A stretch of DNA of 64,000 nucleotides from Streptomyces sp. NBC_01142 (GCF_026341125.1 NZ_JAPEOR010000002.1:1364001-1428000); one strand, 5' to 3'; shown: positions 21,232 through 30,321, counted from the stretch's first letter. Translations and numbers: made by a program. Notes: a model not told the origin generated them from the letters alone.

Positions 21232-22044
21232 ATGCAAAGCCTGGCGATGATCGAGAACTGGCCGGTACCGACCGCGGCGGCCGCCGTCGTACGAGCGGAC
21301 GGCACCGTGGCCGGGTCGTACGGCCCGGTCTCGCGCCGTTTCCCGCTCGCCTCCGTCACCAAGTTGCTCGCGGCCTACGCGGTGCTGGTGGCGTACGAGG
21401 AGGGGGCGGTCGAGCTCGACGAGCCCGCCGGTCCCGAGGGCTCCACGGTCCGTCATCTGCTCGCCCACACCTCGGGCCTGGCCTTCGACGAGCACCGGGT
21501 GACCGCCGCGCCCGGCACCCGCCGGCTCTACTCCAACGCGGGCTTCGAGGTGCTCGGCGACCACATCGCCAAGGCGACGGACATTCCGTTCGCGGAGTAT
21601 CTGCGGCAGGCGGTGCTGGAGCCGCTGGGCATGACGGCGACGACCCTGGACGGCTCCCCGGCGAAGGACGGCGTCTCCACGGTCGACGACCTGGTCCGCT
21701 TCGCCGCCGAGGTGCAGGCCCCGCGGCTGCTTGACGCCCGTACGGTCCTGGAGGCGATGTCGGTCGTCCACCCCGGACTGTCCGGCATCCTCCCGGGCTA
21801 CGGCCACCAGAAGCCCAACGACTGGGGCCTCGGCTTCGAGATCCGGGACGGCAAGTCCCCCCACTGGACGGGCAGTTCGTCCTCGCCGCGCACCTTCGGC
21901 CACTTCGGCCAGTCCGGCACGTTCCTGTGGATCGACCCGGTCGCGGGCGCGGCGTGCGTGGCGCTCGCGGACCGGGCGTTCGGGCCGTGGGCGGTCGAGG
22001 CATGGCCGCCGTTCACGGACGCGGTCCTCGCCGAGCTGGGCTGA
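21232..22044 (+). CDS. class C beta-lactamase-like serine hydrolase
   Basis: The 270-aa cytosolic-looking penicillin-binding-fold protein has no signal peptide. Motifs are S41-V-T-K44 in FPLASVTKL (nucleophile and base), Y-S-N near residue 100 in RRLYSNAGFE, and HFGQSGTF near 225 as the third (KTG-like) box. Proteins of this type are esterases, D-aminopeptidases or of unknown activity rather than true lactamases. Start ATG 21232 follows TAGGCT by 7 nt, giving it its own promoter overlapping the end of the acetyltransferase gene. Confidence 0.88.
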   Translation: MQSLAMIENWPVPTAAAAVVRADGTVAGSYGPVSRRFPLASVTKLLAAYAVLVAYEEGAVELDEPAGPEGSTVRHLLAHTSGLAFDEHRVTAAPGTRRLYSNAGFEVLGDHIAKATDIPFAEYLRQAVLEPLGMTATTLDGSPAKDGVSTVDDLVRFAAEVQAPRLLDARTVLEAMSVVHPGLSGILPGYGHQKPNDWGLGFEIRDGKSPHWTGSSSSPRTFGHFGQSGTFLWIDPVAGAACVALADRAFGPWAVEAWPPFTDAVLAELG

Positions 22045-22107
22045 GGCCGGACACCGGCGCGCCCCGACCGGGCCGGGGGGCCCACCGGAGAACGGACGGA
22101 GCTCTGG

Positions 22108-22216
22108 ATCACCTCTGCCGGGTCACCTCTCCCGGATCACCTCTGCCGGGTCACCTCTCCCGGGTCACGCCTGTCCGGTCACCTCTCCCGGATCACACCT
22201 GCCCGGTCACATCTCC
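22108..22216. repeat. 15-16-bp tandem repeat array ending in the pirin stop codon
   Basis: About eight degenerate copies of tcacctctcccggg with 1-2 base changes lie between the hydrolase and pirin genes. The last copy contains the pirin stop (22207-22209), so read on the minus strand the array begins in the pirin C-terminus. Confidence 0.8.
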
Positions 22217-22863
22217 CAGATGAGGATCTCGGCGGGCCCGGCCGCCCCCGCCGCCAGTTCCAGGCCCTCGGCATCCTCGATCCGCGCCGAGTCGCCCGGC
22301 CCCAACTCCGCGCCCCCGAGCCGGACTTCACCCCGCACCACATGGACGTACACGGCGCCCGCGTCCGGGACGGCGGTGCGCTCGCCCGGGGTGAGCCGGC
22401 GGACGTGCAGCATCGCGCCGGCCTGCGGGAGGGCGTACGGCGTCGAGTCCGCGATGCCGTGCACGATCTCGTACGAGGGGTCACCGCCGGGCGCCAGGGG
22501 CGCGAGCCACATCTGCACGAACACCAGCGGCGCGTCCCCGTCGTTGCGCTCCACATGCCGCACCCCGCCGGCCGAGCTGAGCCGCTGGACGTCCCCGGGC
22601 CCGACGACCGTCGCACGGCCCGCCGAGTCGCGGTGGGTGAGCCGGCCCTCGACGACCCAGGTGACGATCTCGGTGTGACTGTGCGGATGCTCGTCGAAGC
22701 CCGCGCCGGGCTCGAGCCGCTCCTCGTTGCAGGCGAGGATCGCGCCGAAGCGAAGGTTGTCGGGGTCGTAGTGGCGCCCGAAGGAGAAGGCGTGCAGGGA
22801 CTCGATGCCCGAGGCGGGGTCGCCGCCGCGGTAGCGGTCGGCGGAGCGCCGTACGTCAGTCAC
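22207..22863 (-). CDS. pirin-family bicupin protein
   Basis: The 218-aa protein has the pirin metal site: HPHSHTEIVTWVVEG supplies His residues, and VQRLSSAGGVRHVERN supplies the final metal ligand and follows the GPGDVQ turn. A second, shorter cupin makes up the C-terminal half. Pirins act as iron-dependent quercetinase-like enzymes or as redox-dependent regulators; this one is of the short YhhW type. Start GTG 22863 follows TACGGT by 6 nt (leaderless type). It is divergent from fasR with 139 bp between the starts. Confidence 0.9.
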   Translation of the reverse strand: MTDVRRSADRYRGGDPASGIESLHAFSFGRHYDPDNLRFGAILACNEERLEPGAGFDEHPHSHTEIVTWVVEGRLTHRDSAGRATVVGPGDVQRLSSAGGVRHVERNDGDAPLVFVQMWLAPLAPGGDPSYEIVHGIADSTPYALPQAGAMLHVRRLTPGERTAVPDAGAVYVHVVRGEVRLGGAELGPGDSARIEDAEGLELAAGAAGPAEILIWEM

Positions 22864-23002
22864 GGGTCCACCGTAGCCCCGCCGGGCAGCCGGGCTCGCA
22901 GGCCGCCCGTCGCGTCGGCGGCCGATGTCGCCACGGAGGCGGAACGGGGAACAGGAGCCCCCGCCACTCCGCTCCCCCGTCCCGATAAGGCAGTCTTGTC
23001 CC

Positions 23003-24187
23003 GTGCCCGAACCTGCAGCGAAGCCCTCCCACCCGCATACCGCGACCCTGCGCCGGCTGGAGCAGTCCTCCGGCCGGCTCGCCGCGAACGCCATCGCACG
23101 TATGGACGAGACGCTGCCCTGGTACCGGGCGATGCCCCCGGAGAACCGGTCGTGGATCGGCCTGGTCGCCCAGGCCGGCATCGCCGCGTTCACCGAGTGG
23201 TTCCGGCATCCGGAAACCCCGCAGGCGATCTCGACCGATGTCTTCGGCACGGCTCCGCGCGAGCTGACCCGCGCGATCACCCTGCGCCAGACCGTCGAGA
23301 TGGTGCGCACCACCATCGAGGTCATGGAGTCGGCGATCGAGGAGGTCGCCGCACCCGGCGACGAGTCGGTCCTGCGCGAGGCGCTGCTCGTCTACGCCCG
23401 GGAGATCGCCTTCGCCACCGCCCAGGTGTACGCGCAGGCCGCCGAGGCCCGCGGCGCCTGGGACGCCCGCCTGGAGTCCCTGGTCGTCAACGCCGTGCTG
23501 TCGGGCGAGGCCGACGAGGGCGCGGTCTCCCGCGCCGCCGCGCTCGGCTGGAACTCCCCCGAACATGTCTGCGTGATCCTCGGCACCGCCCCCGACGGCG
23601 ACAGTGAGCTCACCGTCGAGGCGATCCGCCGGGCCGCCCGGCACGCCAAGCTCCAGGTCCTCACCGGAGTGCTCGGCGACCGGCTCGTCGTCATCGCGGG
23701 CGGCAGCGACAATCCGCTGCACGTCGCCAAGGGCCTGATCGGGCCCTATGCGGCAGGCCCGGTGGTCGCGGGCCCCATCGTCCCCGACCTGCTCGCCGCC
23801 ACCAGGTCAGCGCAGGCCGCGGCCGCGGGGCTCAAGGCGTGCTCCGCCTGGCAGGACGCCCCGCGCCCGGTTCTCGCCGACGATCTGCTGCCGGAGCGTG
23901 CGATTGCCTCGGACCCTGCAGCACGCGACCAGTTGGTGGAGGAGATCTACAGACCACTGGAGGAAGCCGGCTCGGCGCTGCTGGAAACTCTGAGTGTCTA
24001 CCTGGAGCAGGCAAGCAGCCTCGAGGGCGCCGCCCGCATGCTCTTCGTGCACCCCAACACCGTGCGCTACCGGCTTCGACGTGTGACCGACGTCACCGGC
24101 TGGTCACCCTCCGATGTCCGCTCCGCGTTCACTCTGCGAATCGCCCTCATCCTGGGGCGTCTGGCCCAGGCGGATACGCAGTCCTAG
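23003..24187 (+). CDS. fasR: FasR, PucR/CdaR-like activator of fatty-acid synthesis
   Basis: The 394-aa regulator has an N-terminal sensory region of no named fold (about 1-160), a GGDEF-like middle and a C-terminal PucR-type HTH, LLETLSVYLEQASSLEGAARMLFVHPNTVRYRLRR in short form near residues 335-370. Its position immediately upstream of fabD-fabH-acpP-fabF matches FasR of S. coelicolor, which binds that promoter and is needed for its expression. The GTG at 23003 follows CAGTCT by 6 nt. Ligand unknown in sequence; acyl-CoA or malonyl-CoA sensing is only inferred from the pathway. Confidence 0.9.
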   Translation: MPEPAAKPSHPHTATLRRLEQSSGRLAANAIARMDETLPWYRAMPPENRSWIGLVAQAGIAAFTEWFRHPETPQAISTDVFGTAPRELTRAITLRQTVEMVRTTIEVMESAIEEVAAPGDESVLREALLVYAREIAFATAQVYAQAAEARGAWDARLESLVVNAVLSGEADEGAVSRAAALGWNSPEHVCVILGTAPDGDSELTVEAIRRAARHAKLQVLTGVLGDRLVVIAGGSDNPLHVAKGLIGPYAAGPVVAGPIVPDLLAATRSAQAAAAGLKACSAWQDAPRPVLADDLLPERAIASDPAARDQLVEEIYRPLEEAGSALLETLSVYLEQASSLEGAARMLFVHPNTVRYRLRRVTDVTGWSPSDVRSAFTLRIALILGRLAQADTQS

Positions 24188-24191
24188 ACTT

Positions 24192-24208
24192 TTGTCGAAC
24201 ACCGACAA
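24192..24208. promoter_or_regulatory. candidate FasR operator upstream of fabD
   Basis: TTGTCG and CGACAA arms flank a 5-nt spacer (AACAC) in the 89-bp fasR-fabD gap, just after a -10-like TAGACT (24185-24190). Its place in the known FasR target promoter makes it the best operator candidate here. Confidence 0.5.
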
Positions 24209-24276
24209 TTCCCCTGACGGTTCTTCGTCCCTGTCCCCACGGGCGGTTGGAGCCGTCCACAAGAGAGAGTGTGAGG

Positions 24277-25188
24277 GTGCTCGTACTCGTCGCTCCCGGC
24301 CAAGGCGCTCAGACGCCCGGCTTCCTGACTCCCTGGCTCGACCTCCCCGGCGCCGCCGACCGCATCGCGGCCTGGTCCGGTGCCATCGGGCTCGACCTTG
24401 CCCACTACGGCACCAAGGCCGACGCGGACGAGATCCGCGACACCGCCGTGGCACAGCCTCTCCTCGTCGCCGCCGGCCTGCTGTCGGCCGCCGCGCTGGG
24501 TGAGGTGGCGCCCGGCGCCGTCGCCGGTCACAGCGTCGGCGAGATCACCGCGGCCGTCTTCGCGGGCGTCCTCGAGGACACCGCCGCGCTCGGTTTCGTA
24601 CGCACCCGCGGCCTGGCCATGGCCGAGGCCGCCGCGGTCACCGAGACCGGCATGTCGGCCGTCCTCGGCGGCGACCCGGAGCAGGTCGTGGCCCACCTCG
24701 AGAAGCTCGGGCTGACCCCGGCGAATGTGAACGGTGCCGGCCAGATCGTCGCCGCGGGCACCGCCGAGCAGCTCGCCGCGCTGGCCGAGAACAGGCCCGA
24801 GAAGGCCCGTGTCATCGCCCTGAAGGTGGCCGGCGCGTTCCACACGCACCACATGGAGCCTGCGGTCGCAAAGCTGCAGGAGGCCGCCGCCGAACTCGCG
24901 GTCGCCGACCCGGCTGTTCCGTACGTCTCGAACAAGGACGGGCAGACCGTCACCACCGGCGCGGAGGTCATCTCGCGGCTGGTCGGCCAGGTCGCCAATC
25001 CGGTCCGCTGGGACCTGTGCATGGAGAACTTCAAGGAGCGGGGCGTCACCGCCCTGATCGAGGTCTGCCCCGGCGGCACGCTCACCGGCCTCGCCAAGCG
25101 CGCCCTGCCGGGCGTGCAGACGCTCGCGCTCAAGACCCCCGACGATCTCGACGCGGCCCGCACGCTGCTCGCCGAGCACCAAGCCTGA
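24277..25188 (+). CDS. fabD: malonyl-CoA:ACP malonyltransferase
   Basis: The 303-aa enzyme loads malonate onto ACP for chain elongation. Visible: GQGAQ oxyanion motif (8-12), nucleophile Ser86 in GHSVGE, catalytic His in GAFHTHHM (about 187-193) and VEVCPGG-type C-terminal strand (IEVCPGGTLTGL). The frame is open far upstream; I choose GTG 24277 since VLVLVAPGQGAQ is the usual N-terminus. GTG 24271 is a close alternative and both sit behind AAGAGAGAG. It is the first gene of the fab operon, with fabH 18 nt downstream. Confidence 0.95.
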   Translation: MLVLVAPGQGAQTPGFLTPWLDLPGAADRIAAWSGAIGLDLAHYGTKADADEIRDTAVAQPLLVAAGLLSAAALGEVAPGAVAGHSVGEITAAVFAGVLEDTAALGFVRTRGLAMAEAAAVTETGMSAVLGGDPEQVVAHLEKLGLTPANVNGAGQIVAAGTAEQLAALAENRPEKARVIALKVAGAFHTHHMEPAVAKLQEAAAELAVADPAVPYVSNKDGQTVTTGAEVISRLVGQVANPVRWDLCMENFKERGVTALIEVCPGGTLTGLAKRALPGVQTLALKTPDDLDAARTLLAEHQA

Positions 25189-25206
25189 CAAGGAGCCGTA
25201 GAGAGC

Positions 25207-26211
25207 ATGTCGACGAAGATCAAGCCCAGCCAGGGCGCCCCGTACGCACGCATCATGGGCGTCGGCGGCTACCGCCCTGTCCGGGTCGTGCCCAACGAGG
25301 TGATCCTCGAGACGATCGACTCCTCCGACGAGTGGATCCGCTCGCGCTCCGGCATCGCCACCCGCCACTGGGCCTCTCCCGAGGAGACCGTCGCGGCGAT
25401 GTCCATCGAGGCGGCCGGCAAGGCCATCGCCGATGCCGGTCTCACTCCGCAGCAGATCGATGGCGTGATCGTCTCCACCGTCTCGCACTTCAAGCAGACC
25501 CCTGCCGTCGCCACCGAGATCGCGGACAAGATCGGCGCGAACAAGCCGGCCGCGTTCGACATCTCTGCGGGCTGCGCGGGCTTCGGCTACGGCCTGACCC
25601 TGGCCAAGGGCATGGTCGTCGAGGGCTCGGCGGAGTACGTACTGGTCATCGGCGTCGAGCGGCTGAGCGACCTGACCGACCTGGAGGACCGTGCGACGGC
25701 CTTCCTGTTCGGCGACGGTGCGGGCGCGGTAGTCGTCGGCCCCGCCAAGGAGCCGATGATCGGCCCGACCGTCTGGGGCTCGGAGGGCGACAAGTCCGAG
25801 ACCATCAAGCAGACCGTCCCGTGGGACGACTACCGCAACGGTACGGTCGAGAAGTTTCCGGCAATCACGCAGGAGGGCCAGGCGGTCTTCCGCTGGGCCG
25901 TGTTCGAGATGGCGAAGGTCGCCCAGCAGGCGCTGGACGCGGCCGGAATCAGCGCGGACGACCTGGACGTCTTCATTCCGCACCAGGCAAATATGCGGAT
26001 CATCGACTCGATGGTGAAGACTCTGAAGCTGCCGGAGCACGTCACGGTCGCCCGTGACGTGGAGACCACCGGCAACACCTCGGCCGCCTCGATCCCGCTC
26101 GCGATGGAGCGGCTCCTGGCGACCGGACAGGCGAAGAGCGGCGACACCGCGCTCGTCATCGGCTTCGGGGCGGGTCTCGTCTACGCCGCGACGGTCGTTA
26201 CCCTCCCTTAG
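25207..26211 (+). CDS. fabH: 3-oxoacyl-ACP synthase III (KAS III)
   Basis: The 334-aa condensing enzyme starts fatty-acid synthesis by joining acyl-CoA primers to malonyl-ACP. In Streptomyces it prefers branched primers, giving iso/anteiso acids. The catalytic triad is complete: Cys123 in DISAGCAGFGYG, His in FIPHQANMR (about 260) and Asn in ETTGNTSAAS (about 290). AAGGAG precedes the ATG by 12 nt. It lies between fabD and acpP in the operon. Confidence 0.97.
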   Translation: MSTKIKPSQGAPYARIMGVGGYRPVRVVPNEVILETIDSSDEWIRSRSGIATRHWASPEETVAAMSIEAAGKAIADAGLTPQQIDGVIVSTVSHFKQTPAVATEIADKIGANKPAAFDISAGCAGFGYGLTLAKGMVVEGSAEYVLVIGVERLSDLTDLEDRATAFLFGDGAGAVVVGPAKEPMIGPTVWGSEGDKSETIKQTVPWDDYRNGTVEKFPAITQEGQAVFRWAVFEMAKVAQQALDAAGISADDLDVFIPHQANMRIIDSMVKTLKLPEHVTVARDVETTGNTSAASIPLAMERLLATGQAKSGDTALVIGFGAGLVYAATVVTLP

Positions 26212-26266
26212 GCGACCGGATCTTCCGGACACCACACCCTCTGAGAACAAACCGAAGGAGCGCCAC

Positions 26267-26515
26267 ATGGCCGCCACTCAGGAAGAAATCGTTACCGGTC
26301 TCGCCGAGATCGTCAACGAGATCGCCGGTATCCCGGTCGAGGACGTCCAGCTGGACAAGTCCTTCACCGACGACCTGGACGTCGACTCGCTGTCCATGGT
26401 CGAGGTCGTCGTCGCCGCCGAAGAGCGCTTCGACGTGAAGATCCCGGACGAGGACGTCAAGAACCTCAAGACGGTCGGCGATGCTGCCGACTACATCCTG
26501 AAGCACCAGGCCTGA
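26267..26515 (+). CDS. acpP: acyl carrier protein
   Basis: The 82-aa acidic four-helix carrier has the phosphopantetheine site Ser41 in the DSL motif (LDVDSLSMVEVV). GAAGGAG precedes the ATG by 6 nt. It carries the growing chain between FabD, FabH and FabF. Its size and acidic character are those of the fatty-acid ACP, not a polyketide carrier, and it lies inside the fab operon between fabH and fabF. Confidence 0.97.
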   Translation: MAATQEEIVTGLAEIVNEIAGIPVEDVQLDKSFTDDLDVDSLSMVEVVVAAEERFDVKIPDEDVKNLKTVGDAADYILKHQA

Positions 26516-26594
26516 TCAGGCCGCAGCGTTAGTCGCCACCCGGCGGTGGCGCCGTGAAGATTCAGCACCCTCTACACGTGGAGAAAGAATTCCA

Positions 26595-27857
26595 GTGAGC
26601 TCGACCAATCGCACCGTGGTCGTCACCGGTATCGGCGCAACCACACCGTTGGGTGGCGACAGCGCATCGACCTGGGAAGGCCTGCTTGCCGGGCGTTCCG
26701 GAGTGAAGGCCCTCGAGGGCGAGCGTTTCGCCGACCTCCCGGTCCGTATCGCGGCACCCGCCGCGGTCGACCCGGGCGAGGTTCTGCCGCGCCCGCTGGC
26801 CCGCAAGCTGGACCGTTCGGCGCAGTTCGCGCTGATCGCCGCGCGCGAGGCCTGGGCCGACGCCGGTTACACCGCTCCGGCCGGCGAGGACGCCAAGATC
26901 GCTCCTGAGCGTCTGGGTACCGTCATCGCCTCCGGCATCGGTGGAGTAACGACTCTGCTCGACCAGTACGACGTGCTCAAGGAGAAGGGCGTACGCCGCG
27001 TCTCCCCGCACACCGTTCCCATGCTCATGCCGAACGGCCCCTCCGCCAACGTCGGCCTGGAGGTGAACGCCCAGGCGGGCGTGCACACTCCCGTCTCCGC
27101 CTGCGCGTCCGGCGCCGAGGCCATCGGCTACGCCGTCGAGATGATCCGTACCGGCCGTGCCGATGTGGTCGTCGCCGGCGGCACCGAGGCGGCCATCCAC
27201 CCGCTGCCCATCGCGGCGTTCGCCAACATGATGGCGATGTCCAAGAACAACGACGAGCCGGGCAAGGCCTCGCGTCCGTACGACAAGGCCCGTGACGGCT
27301 TCATCCTCGGCGAGGGCGCGGGCGTCGTCATCCTCGAGTCGGCCGAGCACGCCGCCCGGCGCGGCGCGAAGGTCTACTGCGAGGTCCTGGGCCAGGGCCT
27401 GTCCGCGGACAGCCACCACATCGCCCAGCCCGAGCCGACCGGCCGCGGCATCGCGACCGCGCTGCAGAACCTGCTGGACGCGACGGACCTCAAGCCGTCC
27501 GAGGTGGCGCACCTCAACGCGCACGCCACGTCCACCCCGCAGGGCGACATCGCCGAGATCAAGGCCCTGCGCAAGATCCTGGGTGACGAGCTCGACCATG
27601 TCGCGGTCTCCGCCACGAAGTCGATGACCGGTCACCTGCTGGGCGGTGCGGGCGGCATCGAGACCGTCGCCACGGTCCTCGCGCTGTACCACCGCACGGC
27701 CCCGCCCACGATCAACATCGATGACCTCGACGAGGCCGTGGACGCGGACATCGTGCGTGACGAGCCGCGCAAGCTGCCCGAGGGCACGATCGCCGCGATC
27801 AACAACTCGTTCGGCTTCGGCGGCCACAACGTGGTGCTGGCGTTCCGTACGGTCTGA
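26595..27857 (+). CDS. fabF: 3-oxoacyl-ACP synthase II (KAS II)
   Basis: The 420-aa elongating condensing enzyme has Cys170 in VSACASGAEA, His in NAHATSTPQGD (about 310) and the second His in NNSFGFGGHN (about 405). It extends acyl-ACP with malonyl-ACP. Start GTG 26595 has GGAGAAAG 7-8 nt upstream. It is the last gene of the operon and is followed by a strong terminator at 27873-27907. Confidence 0.97.
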   Translation: MSSTNRTVVVTGIGATTPLGGDSASTWEGLLAGRSGVKALEGERFADLPVRIAAPAAVDPGEVLPRPLARKLDRSAQFALIAAREAWADAGYTAPAGEDAKIAPERLGTVIASGIGGVTTLLDQYDVLKEKGVRRVSPHTVPMLMPNGPSANVGLEVNAQAGVHTPVSACASGAEAIGYAVEMIRTGRADVVVAGGTEAAIHPLPIAAFANMMAMSKNNDEPGKASRPYDKARDGFILGEGAGVVILESAEHAARRGAKVYCEVLGQGLSADSHHIAQPEPTGRGIATALQNLLDATDLKPSEVAHLNAHATSTPQGDIAEIKALRKILGDELDHVAVSATKSMTGHLLGGAGGIETVATVLALYHRTAPPTINIDDLDEAVDADIVRDEPRKLPEGTIAAINNSFGFGGHNVVLAFRTV

Positions 27858-27872
27858 CCCGCCGGCTCATGA

Positions 27873-27907
27873 CTGAGGCCCGCCCCCTTCAAGGGGGCGG
27901 GCCTCAG
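27873..27907 (+). terminator. fab operon terminator
   Basis: A 17-bp perfect inverted repeat (27873-27889 with 27891-27907) around a single base, effectively a GC-rich stem with a TTCAA loop, begins 16 nt after the fabF stop. Confidence 0.85.
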
Positions 27908-28585
27908 CCGTGTCCGGCGCGGGGTGCTCTCTCCCCACCCACCCGCCCTTGTTTCCGGGGGCACTTCGTACCCCCGGTCTCCCTGCGCGGCAGCTTCTCG
28001 CCGCACGGCGGTGGGGGCGTGGCTGGGGATGCCCCCTGTTCGGGGAGAGACGGGCCGAGGTGACGCGGCGAGCGCGGCGGGGCGGGGATGTCACCCGCTC
28101 GGGAAGAGGCCGGGTGGGCCGGGTGGGCCGGGTGGGCCGGGTGGGCCGGGTGGGCCGGGTGGGATGAGGCGCGCTGCGCGGGCGAGGGCGCGGACGAGGG
28201 CGCGGGCGGACTGGGCCCGGGACGTGCCGCGACGAGGGCAGAGGCCGGGCGGGTGCCACGCTGCGCGACGGGCGCGGACAGGGCCCGGGGTATCCACGGT
28301 TCGGGGTCCGCGACAGGCGAGGGCGCGGGCCGGGGATGTGCCGCCACGAGGGCAGAGGCCCAGTGCCATGACACGCGCCGCACGGCCGGGCTCGGACAGG
28401 GCTCCGGGGTGTCCAAGTTCGGGGAGAGATGGCGTGGGGCGCCGCGGGGGCCGGCGGTGTCCCCCGGCCGGGGAAGGGCGCGGCGGGCGCAGATCGGGGT
28501 GTGCCCCGTGCAGGCAGAGGCGGGACGGCGTGAGGTCTCGGGCGGGCGTCAGCCGGGGGCGCCTGTCGGGGACCAGTCTTGGGGG
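27908..28585. other. 678-nt noncoding stretch rich in direct repeats
   Basis: No reading frame here shows protein-like composition; all are Arg/Pro/Gly/Ala strings. It contains six 9-bp tandem units at 28110-28163. It also holds an imperfect repeat of about 100 bp (28226-28322 and 28338-28437) sharing the cores acgagggcagaggcc, cggacagggc and ggggt-tcca-gttcgggg, with a third partial relative near 28020-28050. Confidence 0.6.
28110..28163. repeat. six 9-bp tandem repeats (ccgggtggg)
   Basis: Six identical units in direct tandem with no spacers, in noncoding DNA between fabF and the DUF3145 gene. Confidence 0.9.
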
Positions 28586-29080
28586 TTACACCACTTGGTG
28601 GAGCCAGCGGACCGGTGCGCCCTCGCCCGCGTATCTGAACGGCTCCAACTCGTCGTCCCACGGCTTGCCCAGCAGCTTGGAGATCTCCGCCTCGAGGTCC
28701 GTCTCCCCCTGGGAGGAGCGCGCCAGGGCCGCGCGCAGCCGGTCCTCGGGGATCAGGATGTCGCCGTGCATCCCGGTGACCGCGTGAAAGATGCCCAGTT
28801 CGGGCGTGGCGCTGTAACGCTCGCCCTCCGCAGTGGGGCAGGGTTCAGCGGTCACCTCGAAGCGCAGCATCTGCCAGCCGCGCAGCGCTGAGGCGAGTTT
28901 GGAGGCCGTGCCCACCTCGCCCTTCCAGGAGAACTCGGCTCTCCAGGTGCCCGGCGATGCCGGCTGCCGGATCCAGTCGAGCTGCACCCGCACACCAAGA
29001 ACACCCGCGACCGCCCATTCGACGTGCGGGCACAGCGCGCGCGGTGCGGAGTGAACGTACAGAACGCCGCGTGTCGTCAC
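28586..29080 (-). CDS. DUF3145 family protein
   Basis: The 164-aa actinobacterial protein has unknown function. It opens with TTRGVLYVHSAPRALCPHVEWA and has LDWIRQPASPGTWRAEFSW, LGIFHAVTGMHGDILIPEDR and a C-terminal KPWDDELEPFRYAGEG. These are conserved-looking blocks, but no enzyme motif is recognisable. Start GTG 29080 has GGAGGT 4-5 nt upstream. It follows the fab operon in convergent orientation, its usual Streptomyces place. Confidence 0.88.
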   Translation of the reverse strand: MTTRGVLYVHSAPRALCPHVEWAVAGVLGVRVQLDWIRQPASPGTWRAEFSWKGEVGTASKLASALRGWQMLRFEVTAEPCPTAEGERYSATPELGIFHAVTGMHGDILIPEDRLRAALARSSQGETDLEAEISKLLGKPWDDELEPFRYAGEGAPVRWLHQVV

Positions 29081-29340
29081 CGGGACCTCCAGTGTGGGAC
29101 GAGGATCGTCTTCCCAGCGGCCTCAGTAAACATCATCGGGAGTCAAACTCCACAAAAGGGACAGCATGTGACGTGATGTAATTTACCGGAGCCGATGGGC
29201 ACGATGCCTCTGGGTCGACGGGGAAAAGCTACCGTGAGTAGGTGGTCGAGGGGTGACGTACTGTCGGTCCAGGGGTCCGTACGCACCAAGCTTTCACCCG
29301 GCAGGACGTCAGAGACCGGTGACACGGAGGGGAACAGGGG

Positions 29341-30252
29341 ATGCGGGAGACCAGTTGCACGCGCCGTTCGCGCCGCGGCGCGGCCGCCCTGACCGCAGCC
29401 GTCCTCCTCACGTCCGGCGTCCTGGCCGGATGTGACTCTCCGTCGGATTCCAGAGGAAACGGCTCTCCCGCCACGCGCCGCCCCGCCCCCGCACCCGTTT
29501 GGGATCGCAGTCCGGACTCGATCGCGGCCGTCGGCGACTCCATCACCCGTGGTTTCGACGCCTGCGTGGTGCTCTCGGACTGCCCCGAGGTGTCGTGGGC
29601 GACCGGCACGGACACCGGGGTACGCAGCCTGGCGCTGCGGCTGCTCGGCGAGCGCGCGGTGACGGAGCGCAGCTGGAACTACGCGCGCTCCGGGGCCGAT
29701 GCCGGGGAGCTGCCCGAGCAGATGGCGCAGGCGGCGGCCAGGAAGCCCGAGTTGGTCACGGTGATGGTCGGCGCCAATGACGCCTGCGCGGACACGGCGG
29801 ACCGGATGACTCCGGTCGAGGAGTTCCGGGCGTCCTTAGAGGTCTCGATGAAGCGGCTGCGGCGTACGGCGCCCAAGGCGCAGGTGTACGTGTCGAGCGT
29901 GCCGGATCTCAAGCGGCTCTGGTCGACAGGGCGTGGCAATCCGCTGGGCAAGCAGATCTGGAAGCTGGGGATCTGCGCCTCGATACTCGGCGACGCGGAC
30001 GACGAGAGCACCAAGGCGCAGCAGCGGCGGACCCGGGTGCATGAGCGGGTCATGGCGTACAACCAGGTGCTGAAGGACGTCTGCGCCAAGGATCTGCGCT
30101 GTCGCTACGACGGCGGAGCGGTCTTCGACTACCGGTTCAGCGGCGAACAGTTGAGCCGCTGGGACTGGTTCCACCCCAGCAAGAACGGGCAGGAGCGGCT
30201 CGCGGAGATCGCGTACCGCAATGTCACGGCCGCCGAGCCGCCGCGGTCCTGA
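29341..30252 (+). CDS. SGNH/GDSL-family lipoprotein hydrolase
   Basis: The 303-aa preprolipoprotein has a twin-Arg-containing basic head (RRSRRG), hydrophobic core and lipobox VLAGC with Cys31. The esterase domain has GDSITRG (catalytic Ser, about 65-71), VGANDAC (block III Asn) and WDWFHPS (Asp-x-x-His, about 279-285). It is probably a surface-anchored esterase or lipase acting on lipids or cell-wall esters. GACACGGAGGGGAACAGGGG before ATG 29341 includes a good Shine-Dalgarno. Tandem repeats start at its stop codon. Confidence 0.88.
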   Translation: MRETSCTRRSRRGAAALTAAVLLTSGVLAGCDSPSDSRGNGSPATRRPAPAPVWDRSPDSIAAVGDSITRGFDACVVLSDCPEVSWATGTDTGVRSLALRLLGERAVTERSWNYARSGADAGELPEQMAQAAARKPELVTVMVGANDACADTADRMTPVEEFRASLEVSMKRLRRTAPKAQVYVSSVPDLKRLWSTGRGNPLGKQIWKLGICASILGDADDESTKAQQRRTRVHERVMAYNQVLKDVCAKDLRCRYDGGAVFDYRFSGEQLSRWDWFHPSKNGQERLAEIAYRNVTAAEPPRS

Positions 30253-30321
30253 ACCGGTCCTCCGGTCCCCTCTCCGGTCTTCCGGTCCCCTCTCCGGTCC
30301 TCCGGTCTGCCGGTCCTCCAC
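30242..30321 (+). repeat. ccggtcctc-type tandem repeats starting at the GDSL stop codon
   Basis: Copies of cggtcct, ccggtcctccggtcccctct and relatives are repeated four to five times from just before the TGA (30250-30252) to about 30321. Confidence 0.75.

Noticed and set aside
22108..22216. Possible CRISPR array
   Set aside because: Units of about 15 bp are directly adjacent with no unique spacers, and no cas genes are present; it is a simple tandem repeat.
28110..28163. Possible CRISPR or att repeats
   Set aside because: Nine-base units without spacers; no integrase or cas gene nearby.
27867..28661. 264-codon frame on the minus strand in the repeat-rich gap
   Set aside because: It consists of Arg/Pro/Thr strings produced by the 9-bp and 100-bp repeats; no start signal or homology.
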